From the NCBI GenBank assembly GCA_963668435.2, contig CAXXSC010000003.1:124001-188000 (forward strand): DNA of 64,000 nt, written 5' to 3'. Origin of the DNA: G963668435 sp963668435 (GTDB lineage Bacteria; Latescibacterota; Latescibacteria; Latescibacterales; Latescibacteraceae). How positions within the stretch are numbered: the stretch's first letter is position 1; every line of letters begins with the position of its first letter. The notes under the pieces are model-generated. The model searched no databases, was not told the DNA's origin, and saw nothing but the letters and a program-made list of their open reading frames with translations. Positions 48,072 to 57,711 of the stretch are shown in pieces. The position numbers were made by a program, and so were the translations under genes.

Positions 48072-49001
48072 ATGAGTGATGATATTCACATACCGGTAAT
48101 GCTTGATGAGGTTATTGATTATCTCAATATTCGGGAAAATGGACTGTATATAGATTGTACCTGTGGCTTTGGTGGTCACAGTGAGGCGATACTCAAGAGA
48201 AAAGGACGGGTAATAGGGATAGACAGAGACCCGGATGCGGTGGCTTACACCAGAGAAAAATTTTCGGGTTTCGGCGATTCTTTCAAAATAGAACAAGCCA
48301 GATTTTCAGGGATCACATATATCGCCGGCGAACAGTGTGGTGCTGTCGACGGTGTTTTGATGGACTTGGGGGTTTCATCGAAAATGCTTGACGATCCTGC
48401 AAGAGGTTTCAGCTATCGTCATGAGGGGCCTCTCCTCATGACGATGGATCAGACCGGTACAAGCGCATACGATCTTGTCAATTCGGAAGACGAGGGCGAT
48501 CTTGCCCGTATTTTCCGTGATTACGGCGAGGAGCGTAATGCGCGCCGTATCGCTCGTCGTATTGTCGAAAGGCGTAAAGAAAAGCCGATCGAGACAACGA
48601 CCGAGCTTTCCGATATCATCGAGCAGGTTTCACCCAAATTCCCCCAAAAAAGCAAATCGAGAATTTTCCAGGCGCTGCGCCTGGTTCTCAATGACGAGTT
48701 GAGCGAGCTTCGTGAAGGGCTCGACGGTGCTCTTGAGGTGCTCGCGCCACATGGGCGGCTCGTTGTTATATCATATCATTCTCTTGAAGACCGCATGACA
48801 AAGCGATTCATGCGCGAGAAAGCGTCACCCTGTATCTGTCCGCCCGGCTTTCCTGAATGCCGCTGCGGAAAAAAAGCTGAGGTAACGCTTCTGAAACGCA
48901 AGGCGCTGAGGCCTACGGAGGCTGAAGTGAAGCGCAACCCGAGAGCAAGAAGCGCGCTTCTCAGGGTATGTGAAAAGCTGGATACCGGTGGGGAGAGCTG
49001 A
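48072..49001 (+). CDS. rsmH: 16S rRNA (cytosine(1402)-N4)-methyltransferase RsmH (MraW)
   Basis: 309 residues. It methylates C1402 in the ribosomal P site. HIPVMLDEVIDYL, DCTCGFGGHSEAIL (SAM-binding), GVLMDLGVSSKMLDDPARGFSY and the C-terminal block HSLEDRMTKRFMRE are diagnostic. A Cys cluster (CICPPGFPECRCG) near 255-267 is usual. It is the second gene of the division cluster, five bases before ftsL. Confidence 0.97.
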   Translation: MSDDIHIPVMLDEVIDYLNIRENGLYIDCTCGFGGHSEAILKRKGRVIGIDRDPDAVAYTREKFSGFGDSFKIEQARFSGITYIAGEQCGAVDGVLMDLGVSSKMLDDPARGFSYRHEGPLLMTMDQTGTSAYDLVNSEDEGDLARIFRDYGEERNARRIARRIVERRKEKPIETTTELSDIIEQVSPKFPQKSKSRIFQALRLVLNDELSELREGLDGALEVLAPHGRLVVISYHSLEDRMTKRFMREKASPCICPPGFPECRCGKKAEVTLLKRKALRPTEAEVKRNPRARSALLRVCEKLDTGGES

Positions 49002-49005
49002 TACA

Positions 49006-49299
49006 ATGGGTTCTGCTGTTAAAGGCTTGGGCAATTCCCGTTCACTGCGCCTGTTTATGATCCTTTTGATCTGCCTCGTGGTGGCTGTTGCTGTTTGTTA
49101 TGTGGGGATGCAGGATTACGAAATGAGACTGAACGAGAGAATCAACAAGCTTCGTCAGGACATTGAAAGCTCGCAAGCTAAAATGGATGCGCTCGAGCTC
49201 GAAATCGCCGACCTCAGGAAGGGGTCCCGTATCAGGAAAATCGCCCGTGAACAGCTTGGCATGAAGATGCCCGACGGTGCTCCTGAAAAACTTTTCTAG
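49006..49299 (+). CDS. ftsL: Cell division protein FtsL
   Basis: 97 residues from the ATG at 49006, with GGGGAG upstream; a start at 48970 inside rsmH is less likely. A short cytoplasmic segment, one membrane helix (LFMILLICLVVAVAVCYVGM, about 17-36) and a coiled coil (RLNERINKLRQDIESSQAKM onwards) are visible. REQLGMKMPDGAPEKLF is the FtsL/DivIC-type C-terminus. FtsL links FtsQ to FtsW/FtsI at the septum. The call relies on topology and position. Confidence 0.85.
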   Translation: MGSAVKGLGNSRSLRLFMILLICLVVAVAVCYVGMQDYEMRLNERINKLRQDIESSQAKMDALELEIADLRKGSRIRKIAREQLGMKMPDGAPEKLF

Positions 49300-49337
49300 C
49301 TGTTTGGGCTGCTGCAAATAATTAAGGATTGTACGAA

Positions 49338-51437
49338 ATGACATACGGCGGACACATGAAGCGTCTCAGGTTCCTTATCCTGCTTGTCGGGGTGATGTGG
49401 ATCGTTCTGTGGGGGCGCATATTCGTGATCCAGGGGCCGAACTCCTCAAAATACCGCGAGATGGCCAAGGCGCAGCGTGTCCGTATTGTAACCCTGAAGG
49501 CGAAACGGGGTTCGATCCTCGACCGCAACGGAGACAGACTGACCTCGACAGTCAAGGTGCCTTCCTATGGTCTTGAGCCGAAAAAGGTTGAGGATAGGGA
49601 TCGTTTGGCATCAGCTCTTGCCGGAATAACCGGGAAAGACGCGAAACGGATCAGGCAGCTCGCCGGATCGAACAGTCATTTTGTCTACCTGCACCGTCAT
49701 GCCAACCGTACGACCGAGGCGAAAATAGACCGGCTGGGGCTTTCCGGTGTCGTAAAGCTGTATGAAGAAAAACGTTTTTATCCATTCGGCACAGTCGGCT
49801 CGCAGCTTCTCGGGAGCTGTAATGTCGATATGGCCGGTATCGATGGTACCGAGCTTTTTGCGAACGAAGCGCTGACCGGACGTGATGGCAAGGCGGTCAA
49901 ATATGTCGATGCCCTGAGTAATTCAGAGATGGCGGTTGGTGAGCCCCGCGAGAAACCGGTCGACGGCAGTGATGTCGTTCTCACAATTGACAGGCGTATT
50001 CAGGAAATCTGTGACAATGAGCTCGCGAACTGTGTCGAAAAGACCGGTGCCGTCTGGGGCGGCGCGGTGGTGGTTAATGCCGAGACCGGTGAGGTTCTCG
50101 CCATGTCAAATATGCCATCTTTCGATCCCAACGATTCCTATGAGCTCAGGAATGGCGACCGTGCCCTGAGAAGGAACCGGATTGTTACCGATATGATGGA
50201 GCCGGGAAGTGTCATGAAAGTTGTCACCTGGGCTGAGGGCATCGAGTCGGGAGTCATTGACGAAGATACGAAGCTGGATTGTGAAAACGGTGTGATCAAA
50301 TTGTACGGAAAACGTATTCATGACGATCACAAGCTTGGAAAAGTGAGCGCCCGCGAGGCTTTTGTTCATTCATCGAACATCGCTGCCATCAAGATCGCAC
50401 AGGCCGCCGGGACGAAAAATATGTACCGCCGTATTCGCGATTTCGGTTTCGGCACTGTTACCGGTATCGATGTGCCGGACGAGTCGAAAGGTCTTCTGAG
50501 GCACCCAAAAAAATGGTCGAAACTGGCACTGCCGACTATTTCCTACGGGCACGGCATCTCTGTCTCACCGATCCAGATGGCGATGGCCTATGCCGCGGTT
50601 GCCAATGGCGGGACGCTTCTCAGGCCGTATATGATCCAGGAGATCAGGAAGCCGGATGGGCGTGTTGAGAGGACTGAGCCGCTTGAGATTAGAAGGGTGA
50701 TGAGCAAAGATACCGCCTTGCGGATGGAGTCGCTGCTGACCGATGTGGTCAAGTCGGGTACCGGTCAGAATGCGGCTTTGCCGAATGTTACGATCTGCGG
50801 GAAAACAGGCACCGCCAAAAAAGTTTCGGAGAATGGCCGTGGTTATGAGGATGGACTCTATATCCCGTCTTTTGTCGGCTACGTTGTCGACCGCGACCCG
50901 AAAATAGTCTGCCTCGTCATGGTGGACAGCCCAAGAAAGGGCAGTTATTACGGTTCACAGGTGGCGGCGCCGGTGTTCAAAAATATCGTGAATGGCATTC
51001 TTAATATCGGTACCGGCCCCTGGTCGGAAACCATTGTTGTCGAGAAGAAAAAGCCGAAAGCGGTGACAGTTGTCCTGCCGGATGTTCGTGGCGAGGATAT
51101 GCGTGAGGCACTCGCCAACCTTCGTTACCTCGGTCTCCGTCCGGTGGTTCAGGGTGACACCACAATGGTGGCCCGTCAGTTCCCGGCGCCCGGTGTGAAA
51201 CTGGAAAGTGGCGACGAGATCACACTCTATAGCCCCACGGTGACAGTAGATAACAGCGAACAGACCGTGATGCCCTCGCTTAAGGGCAGGGCGCTGCGTG
51301 ATGCGGTGAGGAAACTTTCACAGTCGCGCCTCGAGGTTCGTGTTGAGGGAAGCGGCGTTGTCGAAAGACAGACACCGGCGGCGGGTACTCTCGTCGACTA
51401 CGGGACAGTCTGCATGATTATCTGCAAGAAACAGTAA
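49338..51437 (+). CDS. ftsI: Septal penicillin-binding protein FtsI/SpoVD-type with two PASTA domains
   Basis: 699 residues from the ATG at 49338; alternatives are TTG 49329 and ATG 49356. One N-terminal membrane segment (RFLILLVGVMWIVLWGRIFV) is followed by the dimerisation domain with KRGSILDRNGDRL. The transpeptidase has SVMK (Ser291 nucleophile, Lys294), SSN in FVHSSNIAAIKIAQ, and KTGT (from Lys489). The C-terminus carries two PASTA domains (about 572-627 and 637-699), with LPDVRGEDMREALANLRYLG and MPSLKGRALRDAVRKLSQ. PASTA tails are unusual in proteobacterial FtsI but common in SpoVD-type PBPs. It cross-links septal peptidoglycan with FtsW. Confidence 0.95.
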   Translation: MTYGGHMKRLRFLILLVGVMWIVLWGRIFVIQGPNSSKYREMAKAQRVRIVTLKAKRGSILDRNGDRLTSTVKVPSYGLEPKKVEDRDRLASALAGITGKDAKRIRQLAGSNSHFVYLHRHANRTTEAKIDRLGLSGVVKLYEEKRFYPFGTVGSQLLGSCNVDMAGIDGTELFANEALTGRDGKAVKYVDALSNSEMAVGEPREKPVDGSDVVLTIDRRIQEICDNELANCVEKTGAVWGGAVVVNAETGEVLAMSNMPSFDPNDSYELRNGDRALRRNRIVTDMMEPGSVMKVVTWAEGIESGVIDEDTKLDCENGVIKLYGKRIHDDHKLGKVSAREAFVHSSNIAAIKIAQAAGTKNMYRRIRDFGFGTVTGIDVPDESKGLLRHPKKWSKLALPTISYGHGISVSPIQMAMAYAAVANGGTLLRPYMIQEIRKPDGRVERTEPLEIRRVMSKDTALRMESLLTDVVKSGTGQNAALPNVTICGKTGTAKKVSENGRGYEDGLYIPSFVGYVVDRDPKIVCLVMVDSPRKGSYYGSQVAAPVFKNIVNGILNIGTGPWSETIVVEKKKPKAVTVVLPDVRGEDMREALANLRYLGLRPVVQGDTTMVARQFPAPGVKLESGDEITLYSPTVTVDNSEQTVMPSLKGRALRDAVRKLSQSRLEVRVEGSGVVERQTPAAGTLVDYGTVCMIICKKQ

Positions 51438-51494
51438 GTGAAGCAATGAATGGGCAGAGGCTTTACAGTCTGCCTGAATGAAACAGTATAGGGA

Positions 51495-52958
51495 ATGAAA
51501 ATGGTAAAACTCGAAGAACTGCTGACCGGACTCGATGATTTCAGGATTGTTGGTTCGGCTGACTGCACGATCTCGTCGCTGGTCCATGATTCGCGCGAGG
51601 TGGCTGACGGTTCTCTATTCTGTGCTGTCCGCGGCTTTAATGTCGACGGCAACCGTTTTGTTCCCAATGCAGTAAAAGCCGGTGCCGCCGCAGTGCTTAC
51701 CGACGAAACAGCGCTGACATGCCCCGTGCCGGTCATCCAGGTGTCCGATGCCCGTAAAGCCATGGCGCTTCTTGCCGATGCTTTCTACGGCAATCCGCAG
51801 GAAAAGCTGATCATGACCGGAGTCACCGGAACAAATGGCAAAACGACAACGACTTACATGCAGCAATCGATTTTCAGTGCCTGCGGCTTGGGCTGTGGGG
51901 TGATCGGTACTATAGGCCATATTGTCGGTGAAAATTACATTGAATCGAAAAACACGACACCCGAAGCTCCCGATATCCATCGTTATCTCGCGGAGATGTG
52001 CGAGGCCGGCCAGGGCGCCTGCGCGATGGAGGTCAGTTCACACGCACTGTCGCTCTCACGGGTTTACGGCATCAATTACCGTGCCGCGGCTTTTCTCAAT
52101 CTTACCCATGACCATCTTGATTTCTATGGTGACCTCGATAAGTATCTTGAGGCGAAAGGCATCCTGTTCAGCGAGCTTCCCAGCGATTCGACCGCGGTGA
52201 TCAATGTCGACGATCCCCATGCCGACTATATTCTCGATCTGTCCCGCCGGGCCAATGTCATTCGTTTCGGCGAGTCGAAAGACAGCGATATCCGTCCTAC
52301 TGCTATCGAGTTGAATGCAAACGGCTCGAAAGCCTCGTTTACTTCACCCGCGGGTAATTTCGATCTGGAACTGCCCATCCCGGGGAAATACAATCTCTGG
52401 AACGCGATGGCTGCGGCTGGATTGGCGCTTGCCTGCAGTGTTCCGCTCGATATGATAGTCAAGGGGCTTTCCTCGATGCCGCAGGTGCGTGGCCGCTACG
52501 AGATTGTCGATGAAGGCCAGCCGTTCGCTGTTATAGTGGATTACGCGCACACGCCGGATTCTCTCGACCGTGTTCTCGCTTCCGCGCGCGAACTGACGAA
52601 AGGCCGACTGATATCGGTGTTTGGATGCGGCGGCGACCGCGACAGGAAAAAACGCCCGGTCATGGGTGCAATCTCCACCGGAAGGGCTGATTTTTCGTTC
52701 GTGACTTCGGACAATCCGCGCACAGAAAATCCGGAACAGATTATATCCGATATCGTCGAGGGGCTTCCTTCCGATGCCGCATACAAGACTGTAACAGACC
52801 GCGAGGAGGCTATTGCCGAGGCGATCCGTTATGCAAAAGAAGACGATACCGTGGTGATTTCCGGCAAGGGCCATGAGACCTACATAATTCTCGGTACGAA
52901 AAAGCATTTCTTCGATGATGCTGAAACGGCAGGCAAATACCTGAGGGAGCTGTCATGA
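51495..52958 (+). CDS. murE: UDP-MurNAc-L-Ala-D-Glu meso-diaminopimelate ligase
   Basis: Cytoplasmic Mur ligase that adds the third stem-peptide residue, 487 residues. The ATP loop TGVTGTNGKTTTTYMQQSIF lies near 107-126. The signature SDNPRTENPEQIISDI (DNPR) is the marker for meso-DAP rather than Lys. GKGHETY near the C-terminus is also conserved. It overlaps murF by four bases (ATGA). Confidence 0.97.
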   Translation: MKMVKLEELLTGLDDFRIVGSADCTISSLVHDSREVADGSLFCAVRGFNVDGNRFVPNAVKAGAAAVLTDETALTCPVPVIQVSDARKAMALLADAFYGNPQEKLIMTGVTGTNGKTTTTYMQQSIFSACGLGCGVIGTIGHIVGENYIESKNTTPEAPDIHRYLAEMCEAGQGACAMEVSSHALSLSRVYGINYRAAAFLNLTHDHLDFYGDLDKYLEAKGILFSELPSDSTAVINVDDPHADYILDLSRRANVIRFGESKDSDIRPTAIELNANGSKASFTSPAGNFDLELPIPGKYNLWNAMAAAGLALACSVPLDMIVKGLSSMPQVRGRYEIVDEGQPFAVIVDYAHTPDSLDRVLASARELTKGRLISVFGCGGDRDRKKRPVMGAISTGRADFSFVTSDNPRTENPEQIISDIVEGLPSDAAYKTVTDREEAIAEAIRYAKEDDTVVISGKGHETYIILGTKKHFFDDAETAGKYLRELS

Positions 52959-54331
52959 TACGCTATACGGTCGATGATATTGTCAAGGCTTCCGGCGGCA
53001 GGGGTAGTGAGCGTATTACCGCTCTAAGCGACACTGTTCTGACTGCTGTTTCGACCGACACCCGCAGTATCGAGTCCGGCGCCGCTTATTTTGCGATCAA
53101 AGGCGAGAATTTCGATGGCGCTTCCTTTGTCAGGGATGCGCTTGGCAAAGGCGCCGCTCTTGCGGTTGTGAATGCCGACTCTGCAGATGAATACAGTGAT
53201 TTGCCGGTTGTCGCTGTCGAAGATACGGTGAAAGCGCTTGGTGATGTCGCCCGCGATTACCGCTCCCGTTTCGAGGGACGTGTTATCGGCATCACCGGGA
53301 GCAGCGGCAAGACCACGAGCAAGGAAATGATAACGGCGGTCACCTCGCGGGTAATGAATGTCCATGCCACTCGCGGTAATCTCAATAATCACATCGGCCT
53401 GCCGCTGACAGTTTTCGGTCTGGAAGAGTCCCATGATTGTGCGGTGATCGAGATGGGTATGAGCGCGGCGGGCGAGATTCGCTGGCTCGGCGGTATCGCA
53501 CAGCCGCACGTGGGCGTACTTCTGAATGTCGGACCGGCCCACCTCGAGTTTTTCGATTCCATCGAGGGAATCGCCGATGCGAAAATGGAACTTCTGGAAA
53601 CGATAGATCCCAACGGTATCGCGATAATCAATGGCGATGATGCCCTCCTGAAACCGGCGTTCGAGCGTTATCAGGGGACAACGCTTTCGTTCGGTTTCGG
53701 TGAGAACTGCGAAGTCAGGGCGGAAAGTTACGTCATCGACGATAACGGCTGTGTTTCGTTCCGGGTGAGAGAGCATGCAATACATCTTTCGGTGCCCGGT
53801 AAGCACATGGTTTATAACGCGCTTGCGGCTTTCGCGACCGGCTCGATGCTCGGAATCGACAGCGCTGTCATGGCGGACGCGCTCTCCTCGTTCACTGCAC
53901 CGAACATGCGCATGGAAATTGTCGAGAAAAAGGGCGTTCGTTTTCTGAACGACTCCTACAACGCCAATCCCATGTCCATGAAAAGCGCTCTCGAAGTGCT
54001 TCGTTCCATTGGCCTTGAGAACGGCGGCAGGAGGATCGCCGTGATCGGGACCATGCTGGAGCTCGGTGATACGTCTGAGGAGGCGCATCGCGAGATAGGT
54101 GAGGCTTATGGCGGGGCTGAACTGGGTATGCTCTGCTGTGTCGGCGAAATGGCGGAGACCTATCGCAATGGGGCGGTTGCTGCGGGAATGGATTCGAATA
54201 CGGTGCACTGTTTCGGTGATTCGGGCGAGGCGGCCCGGTTTATCGAGGAGGAGAAGGGGACGGGTGATGTTATCCTCGTGAAAGGTTCGCGGGGAGTCAG
54301 GATGGAAACAATACTCGAGGAAAAAGCCTGA
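52955..54331 (+). CDS. murF: UDP-MurNAc-tripeptide D-Ala-D-Ala ligase
   Basis: 458 residues. It adds D-Ala-D-Ala to complete the pentapeptide. ATP loop GITGSSGKTTSKEMI, then NLNNHIGLPLTVFGL, EMGMSAAGEIRWL and LNDSYNANPMSMKSAL are diagnostic of MurF. GSRGVRMETIL closes it. It overlaps murE and precedes mraY by 40 bases. The D-Ala-D-Ala ligase (ddl) is not in the window. Confidence 0.97.
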   Translation: MIRYTVDDIVKASGGRGSERITALSDTVLTAVSTDTRSIESGAAYFAIKGENFDGASFVRDALGKGAALAVVNADSADEYSDLPVVAVEDTVKALGDVARDYRSRFEGRVIGITGSSGKTTSKEMITAVTSRVMNVHATRGNLNNHIGLPLTVFGLEESHDCAVIEMGMSAAGEIRWLGGIAQPHVGVLLNVGPAHLEFFDSIEGIADAKMELLETIDPNGIAIINGDDALLKPAFERYQGTTLSFGFGENCEVRAESYVIDDNGCVSFRVREHAIHLSVPGKHMVYNALAAFATGSMLGIDSAVMADALSSFTAPNMRMEIVEKKGVRFLNDSYNANPMSMKSALEVLRSIGLENGGRRIAVIGTMLELGDTSEEAHREIGEAYGGAELGMLCCVGEMAETYRNGAVAAGMDSNTVHCFGDSGEAARFIEEEKGTGDVILVKGSRGVRMETILEEKA

Positions 54332-54371
54332 GCGAACGCGCGGGCTGATTACGGCAGAATCTGGAGCAGGA

Positions 54372-55463
54372 ATGTTTTATCATCTTTTCGTACCATTGAC
54401 CGGCAAATTCACAGCGTTTAATCTCTTCAAGTACATTACGCTGCGTGCCGGTTATGCTTTGACCACAGCGCTCCTGCTTTCGTTTATCGTCGGGCCCTAT
54501 ATCATCAGGCTGCTCGAGCGTCGGCACATACAGGAAATCATCAATACCGATGGTCCCGAATCTCATCAGACGAAAAAAGGCACCCCGACCATGGGCGGAC
54601 TCATCGTAATACTGGCCATAGTCGTGCCGACACTTCTCTGGGCGCGTCTCGACAATGTCCATGTCCTTCTGGCGCTGTTCGCCACAGTCTGGATGGGCGC
54701 GGTCGGTTTCCTCGATGATTATCTCAAGGTAAAGCTTAAAATGAACAAGGGGCTCGTGGCCAAGTATAAACTCGCCGGGCAGATCCTTCTCGGCTGCATA
54801 ATCGGCGCTATCCTTTATTTCACAAACGGCCACGATCAGTACCAGCATATGACGCTGATCCCGTTTTTCAAGAACTACGCGTTCAATTATCAGCACTGGT
54901 ATGTATATATCCCGATGGTGACCCTGGTGATCGCCGCCACAAGCAATGCGGTTAACCTTACTGACGGTCTCGACGGCCTCGCAATCGGACTGGTCGCGAT
55001 CGCGGCTTCGACTTTCGCCATGATCTGTTATATCCTGGGCCGGGTGACTACTGCGGATTATCTCTCGGTGTTCTATCTGCCCCTGAGCGGCGAGCTGACC
55101 ATCTTCTGTCTTTCGATAGTCGGCGCCTCGCTTGGGTTCCTCTGGTTCAATTTCAATCCTGCGCGGATTTTTATGGGCGATTCGGGCTCGATGGCGCTCG
55201 GAGGCGCGCTCGGCACTGTTGCGATCCTGTCGAAAACCGAGATACTGCTGATCATAATCGGCGGCGTTTTTGTTATCGAGGCACTGTCGGTTATCCTGCA
55301 GGTGGGATCGTACAAGATGCGGAAAAAACGGATATTCCTGATGGCGCCGGTGCACCATCATTTCGAGAAACTCGGCTGGGCCGAACAGAAAATCGTGGTC
55401 AGGTTCTGGATCATCGGTATTCTGCTTTCCATCATTGCCATGACAACATTCAAGATCAGGTAG
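54372..55463 (+). CDS. mraY: Phospho-MurNAc-pentapeptide transferase MraY
   Basis: Inner-membrane enzyme that makes lipid I, 363 residues with about ten membrane segments. SHQTKKGTPTMGG, VGFLDDYLKVKLKMNKGLVAKYK and NLTDGLDGLAIGL with GDSGSMALGGALG carry the catalytic Asp residues, and MAPVHHHFEKLGWAE is the family's His motif. GGAG lies six bases before the ATG. ftsW follows directly, without the murD often found between them. Confidence 0.97.
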   Translation: MFYHLFVPLTGKFTAFNLFKYITLRAGYALTTALLLSFIVGPYIIRLLERRHIQEIINTDGPESHQTKKGTPTMGGLIVILAIVVPTLLWARLDNVHVLLALFATVWMGAVGFLDDYLKVKLKMNKGLVAKYKLAGQILLGCIIGAILYFTNGHDQYQHMTLIPFFKNYAFNYQHWYVYIPMVTLVIAATSNAVNLTDGLDGLAIGLVAIAASTFAMICYILGRVTTADYLSVFYLPLSGELTIFCLSIVGASLGFLWFNFNPARIFMGDSGSMALGGALGTVAILSKTEILLIIIGGVFVIEALSVILQVGSYKMRKKRIFLMAPVHHHFEKLGWAEQKIVVRFWIIGILLSIIAMTTFKIR

Positions 55464-55476
55464 GGAAGACACGCGA

Positions 55477-56601
55477 ATGGAACGGAAACAAAAAATAGAT
55501 TTCGGCCTTCTGATCGCCACGATAGCGCTTGCCGGTGTCGGGATTGTCATGGTCTACAGCTCCAGCATGTATACCGACGACACCCTGTTCCTGAAAAAAC
55601 AGGCGTTCCGTCTGATGCTCGGATTCCTTTGTATGCTCGTAACGACTGTCATTAACTACCGCGGCTACGAAAAGCTGGCGAAAGGCATGCTCTATTTCGG
55701 GCTTTTCCTTCTGGTGGCGGTTCTCGTTCAGCCGGATATAAACGGCGCAACGAAACCTGACCGCTGGCTGAGCGTATTCGGACTTTTTACATTCCAGCCT
55801 TCAGAGTTCATGAAAGTCTTCCTGATTATTTTTCTTGCCGCCTCGATTGCCAATATGGGAGAGCGGATCAGGAAATTCAGCAAAGGGTTCATGCCGATGT
55901 TTGTGGCTATTATTGTGAGCTTTATTCTCATCGCGATCGAGACCGATCTCAGCAGCGCCGGCTTCCTGCTCGTGCTGGGATTCGTGATACTTTTCCTCGG
56001 CAGGGCGAAACTGTTGCATATCGCCTCGGTAATCATGCCCGCAGGGTCGCTCGTGGCACTGGTGATCCTGTTCAACGGCTACATGCGTAAGCGCCTCATT
56101 AGTTTTGTCAGCGCCGAACCGGGCTACCAGGTGCTTCAGTCGCTTATCGCCATTGGAAACGGCGGTCTCAAGGGGATCGGGTTGGGCAACAGCGTGCAGA
56201 AATACAATTTCCTGCCGGAGAAACATACGGATTTCATTTTCTCGATTTTCGCCGAGGAGCGCGGTTTCATCGGCACGACTCTTCTGCTGATGCTCATGTT
56301 TTATTATCTCTACCGTGGATTCAAGGTGGCCGAAAAGGCGCCGGATGTTTTCGGATTTCTTCTTGCCGCGGGTCTCACAATAATGACCGGGCTTCAGATG
56401 TTTATAAATATCGCCGTAACCGTGAGGCTTCTGCCCACGACAGGCATGACACTGCCGTTTATCTCGTTCGGCGGCACCTCGCTGCTTCTGACATTTATCG
56501 CTAGTGGCATCCTGCTCAACATTTCGCGTTACGGCAATTACGAGCAGAAACGGCAGCGTGAGTTCGGCACCAGGCTCCATACGAGGAGTGTCTGGGAATG
56601 A
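55477..56601 (+). CDS. ftsW: Septal peptidoglycan polymerase FtsW (SEDS family)
   Basis: 374 residues with about ten membrane segments. WLSVFGLFTFQPSEFMKVFL, IAIETDLSSAGFLLVLG, GNGGLKGIGLGNSVQKYNF and LPEKHTDFIFSIFAEERGFIG are SEDS signatures; LPTTGMTLPFISFGGTSLL is the C-terminal block. It is called FtsW rather than RodA from its place between mraY and murG. It polymerises glycan strands with FtsI. It overlaps murG by four bases. Confidence 0.93.
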   Translation: MERKQKIDFGLLIATIALAGVGIVMVYSSSMYTDDTLFLKKQAFRLMLGFLCMLVTTVINYRGYEKLAKGMLYFGLFLLVAVLVQPDINGATKPDRWLSVFGLFTFQPSEFMKVFLIIFLAASIANMGERIRKFSKGFMPMFVAIIVSFILIAIETDLSSAGFLLVLGFVILFLGRAKLLHIASVIMPAGSLVALVILFNGYMRKRLISFVSAEPGYQVLQSLIAIGNGGLKGIGLGNSVQKYNFLPEKHTDFIFSIFAEERGFIGTTLLLMLMFYYLYRGFKVAEKAPDVFGFLLAAGLTIMTGLQMFINIAVTVRLLPTTGMTLPFISFGGTSLLLTFIASGILLNISRYGNYEQKRQREFGTRLHTRSVWE

Positions 56602-57701
56602 AAATCGTATTCGCCGGCGGCGGCACCGGCGGGCATATTTATCCCGCGCTGGCTATTGCGGGCAAACTGAAAGAAAAAGTACAGGATTTGGAAATCGTGT
56701 ATATGGCCGGATCAAAAAGCATGGAAAAGAACATCGTCGAAAAGGCGGGTTACCGGGTGGAAACACTGCCGGTCGTGGCAATGCCACGTAAAATCTCGCC
56801 TGCACTCGTAGCTTTCGCGTGGAAACTCGGTGTGTCGGTGATGAAATCGATTTCCGTTCTGAGGGAAGCAAAACCGGCGGCGCTTGTCGCAACCGGCGGA
56901 TATGTGGCCGGACCACCGATCATGGCGGCGCGTATTCTCGGCATCCCAATCGTCATCCAGGAGCAGAACTCATATCCCGGCGTTACCAATCGTAAACTGG
57001 GCCGTTTTGCCGATATCGTTTTTCTCGGTTTTGGCGAGGCTGAAAAATATTTCCCTTCATCGGTCGAGACAGTCGAGAGTGGCAATCCCATTCGCGACGG
57101 TTTCGGTACTGCTGTCCGTGAAGAGTCCTCAAAATCGTTCGGGCTCGATCCAGCGAAGAAAACACTGATCGTTTTCGGCGGCAGCCAGGGCGCGAGGGCG
57201 ATCAATAATACAATGGCTGAAATTGCGGGTGATATCACGTCTGCCGGATGTCAGCTGATCTGGCAGACAGGCAAGTTTGAATATGACCGTTACAGCAAGT
57301 TCGACAATGCCGACAAGGGCATTCGGGTGCTGCCGTTCATCGAGAACATGTCGGCGGCATATGCTGCGGCTGATCTGGTCGTATCGCGCTCCGGTGCGAT
57401 GGCGATAGCGGAAATCAGCGCCTGTGGCCTTCCTGCGCTGTTCATTCCGCTGCCCACAGCGGCGGCAAACCATCAGGAATACAATGCACGGTCGCTCGTG
57501 GACAGGGGAGCAGCTTCGCTTATCCTCGAACGCGACCTGACTTCTGAAAAGCTGCTTACGGAAATAAAATCACTTTTCAATGACGAGGGATTGCTCCGGT
57601 CACGTTCCGAATCGGCGAAACAATGCGCCAGGACAGATGCCGCCGAGACCATAGCCGACTCGATAGTTAGACGCTTTTTCGTGGAAAACAGGAACAACTG
57701 A
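56598..57701 (+). CDS. murG: UDP-GlcNAc:lipid I GlcNAc transferase MurG
   Basis: Peripheral GT28 enzyme that converts lipid I to lipid II, 367 residues. KIVFAGGGTGGHIYPALAIA opens the protein with the glycine loop. VATGGYVAGPPIMAA, IQEQNSYPGVTNR, GSQGARAINN and VVSRSGAMAIAEISACGLP with PTAAANHQEYNA are the other diagnostic blocks. The start overlaps the ftsW stop (ATGA). Confidence 0.97.
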   Translation: MKIVFAGGGTGGHIYPALAIAGKLKEKVQDLEIVYMAGSKSMEKNIVEKAGYRVETLPVVAMPRKISPALVAFAWKLGVSVMKSISVLREAKPAALVATGGYVAGPPIMAARILGIPIVIQEQNSYPGVTNRKLGRFADIVFLGFGEAEKYFPSSVETVESGNPIRDGFGTAVREESSKSFGLDPAKKTLIVFGGSQGARAINNTMAEIAGDITSAGCQLIWQTGKFEYDRYSKFDNADKGIRVLPFIENMSAAYAAADLVVSRSGAMAIAEISACGLPALFIPLPTAAANHQEYNARSLVDRGAASLILERDLTSEKLLTEIKSLFNDEGLLRSRSESAKQCARTDAAETIADSIVRRFFVENRNN

Positions 57702-57711
57702 AAGGTCAGAT

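Noticed and set aside
54297..55550. 417-codon minus-strand frame opposite mraY
   Set aside because: Antisense shadow, rich in charged residues typical of the complement of membrane-protein codons.
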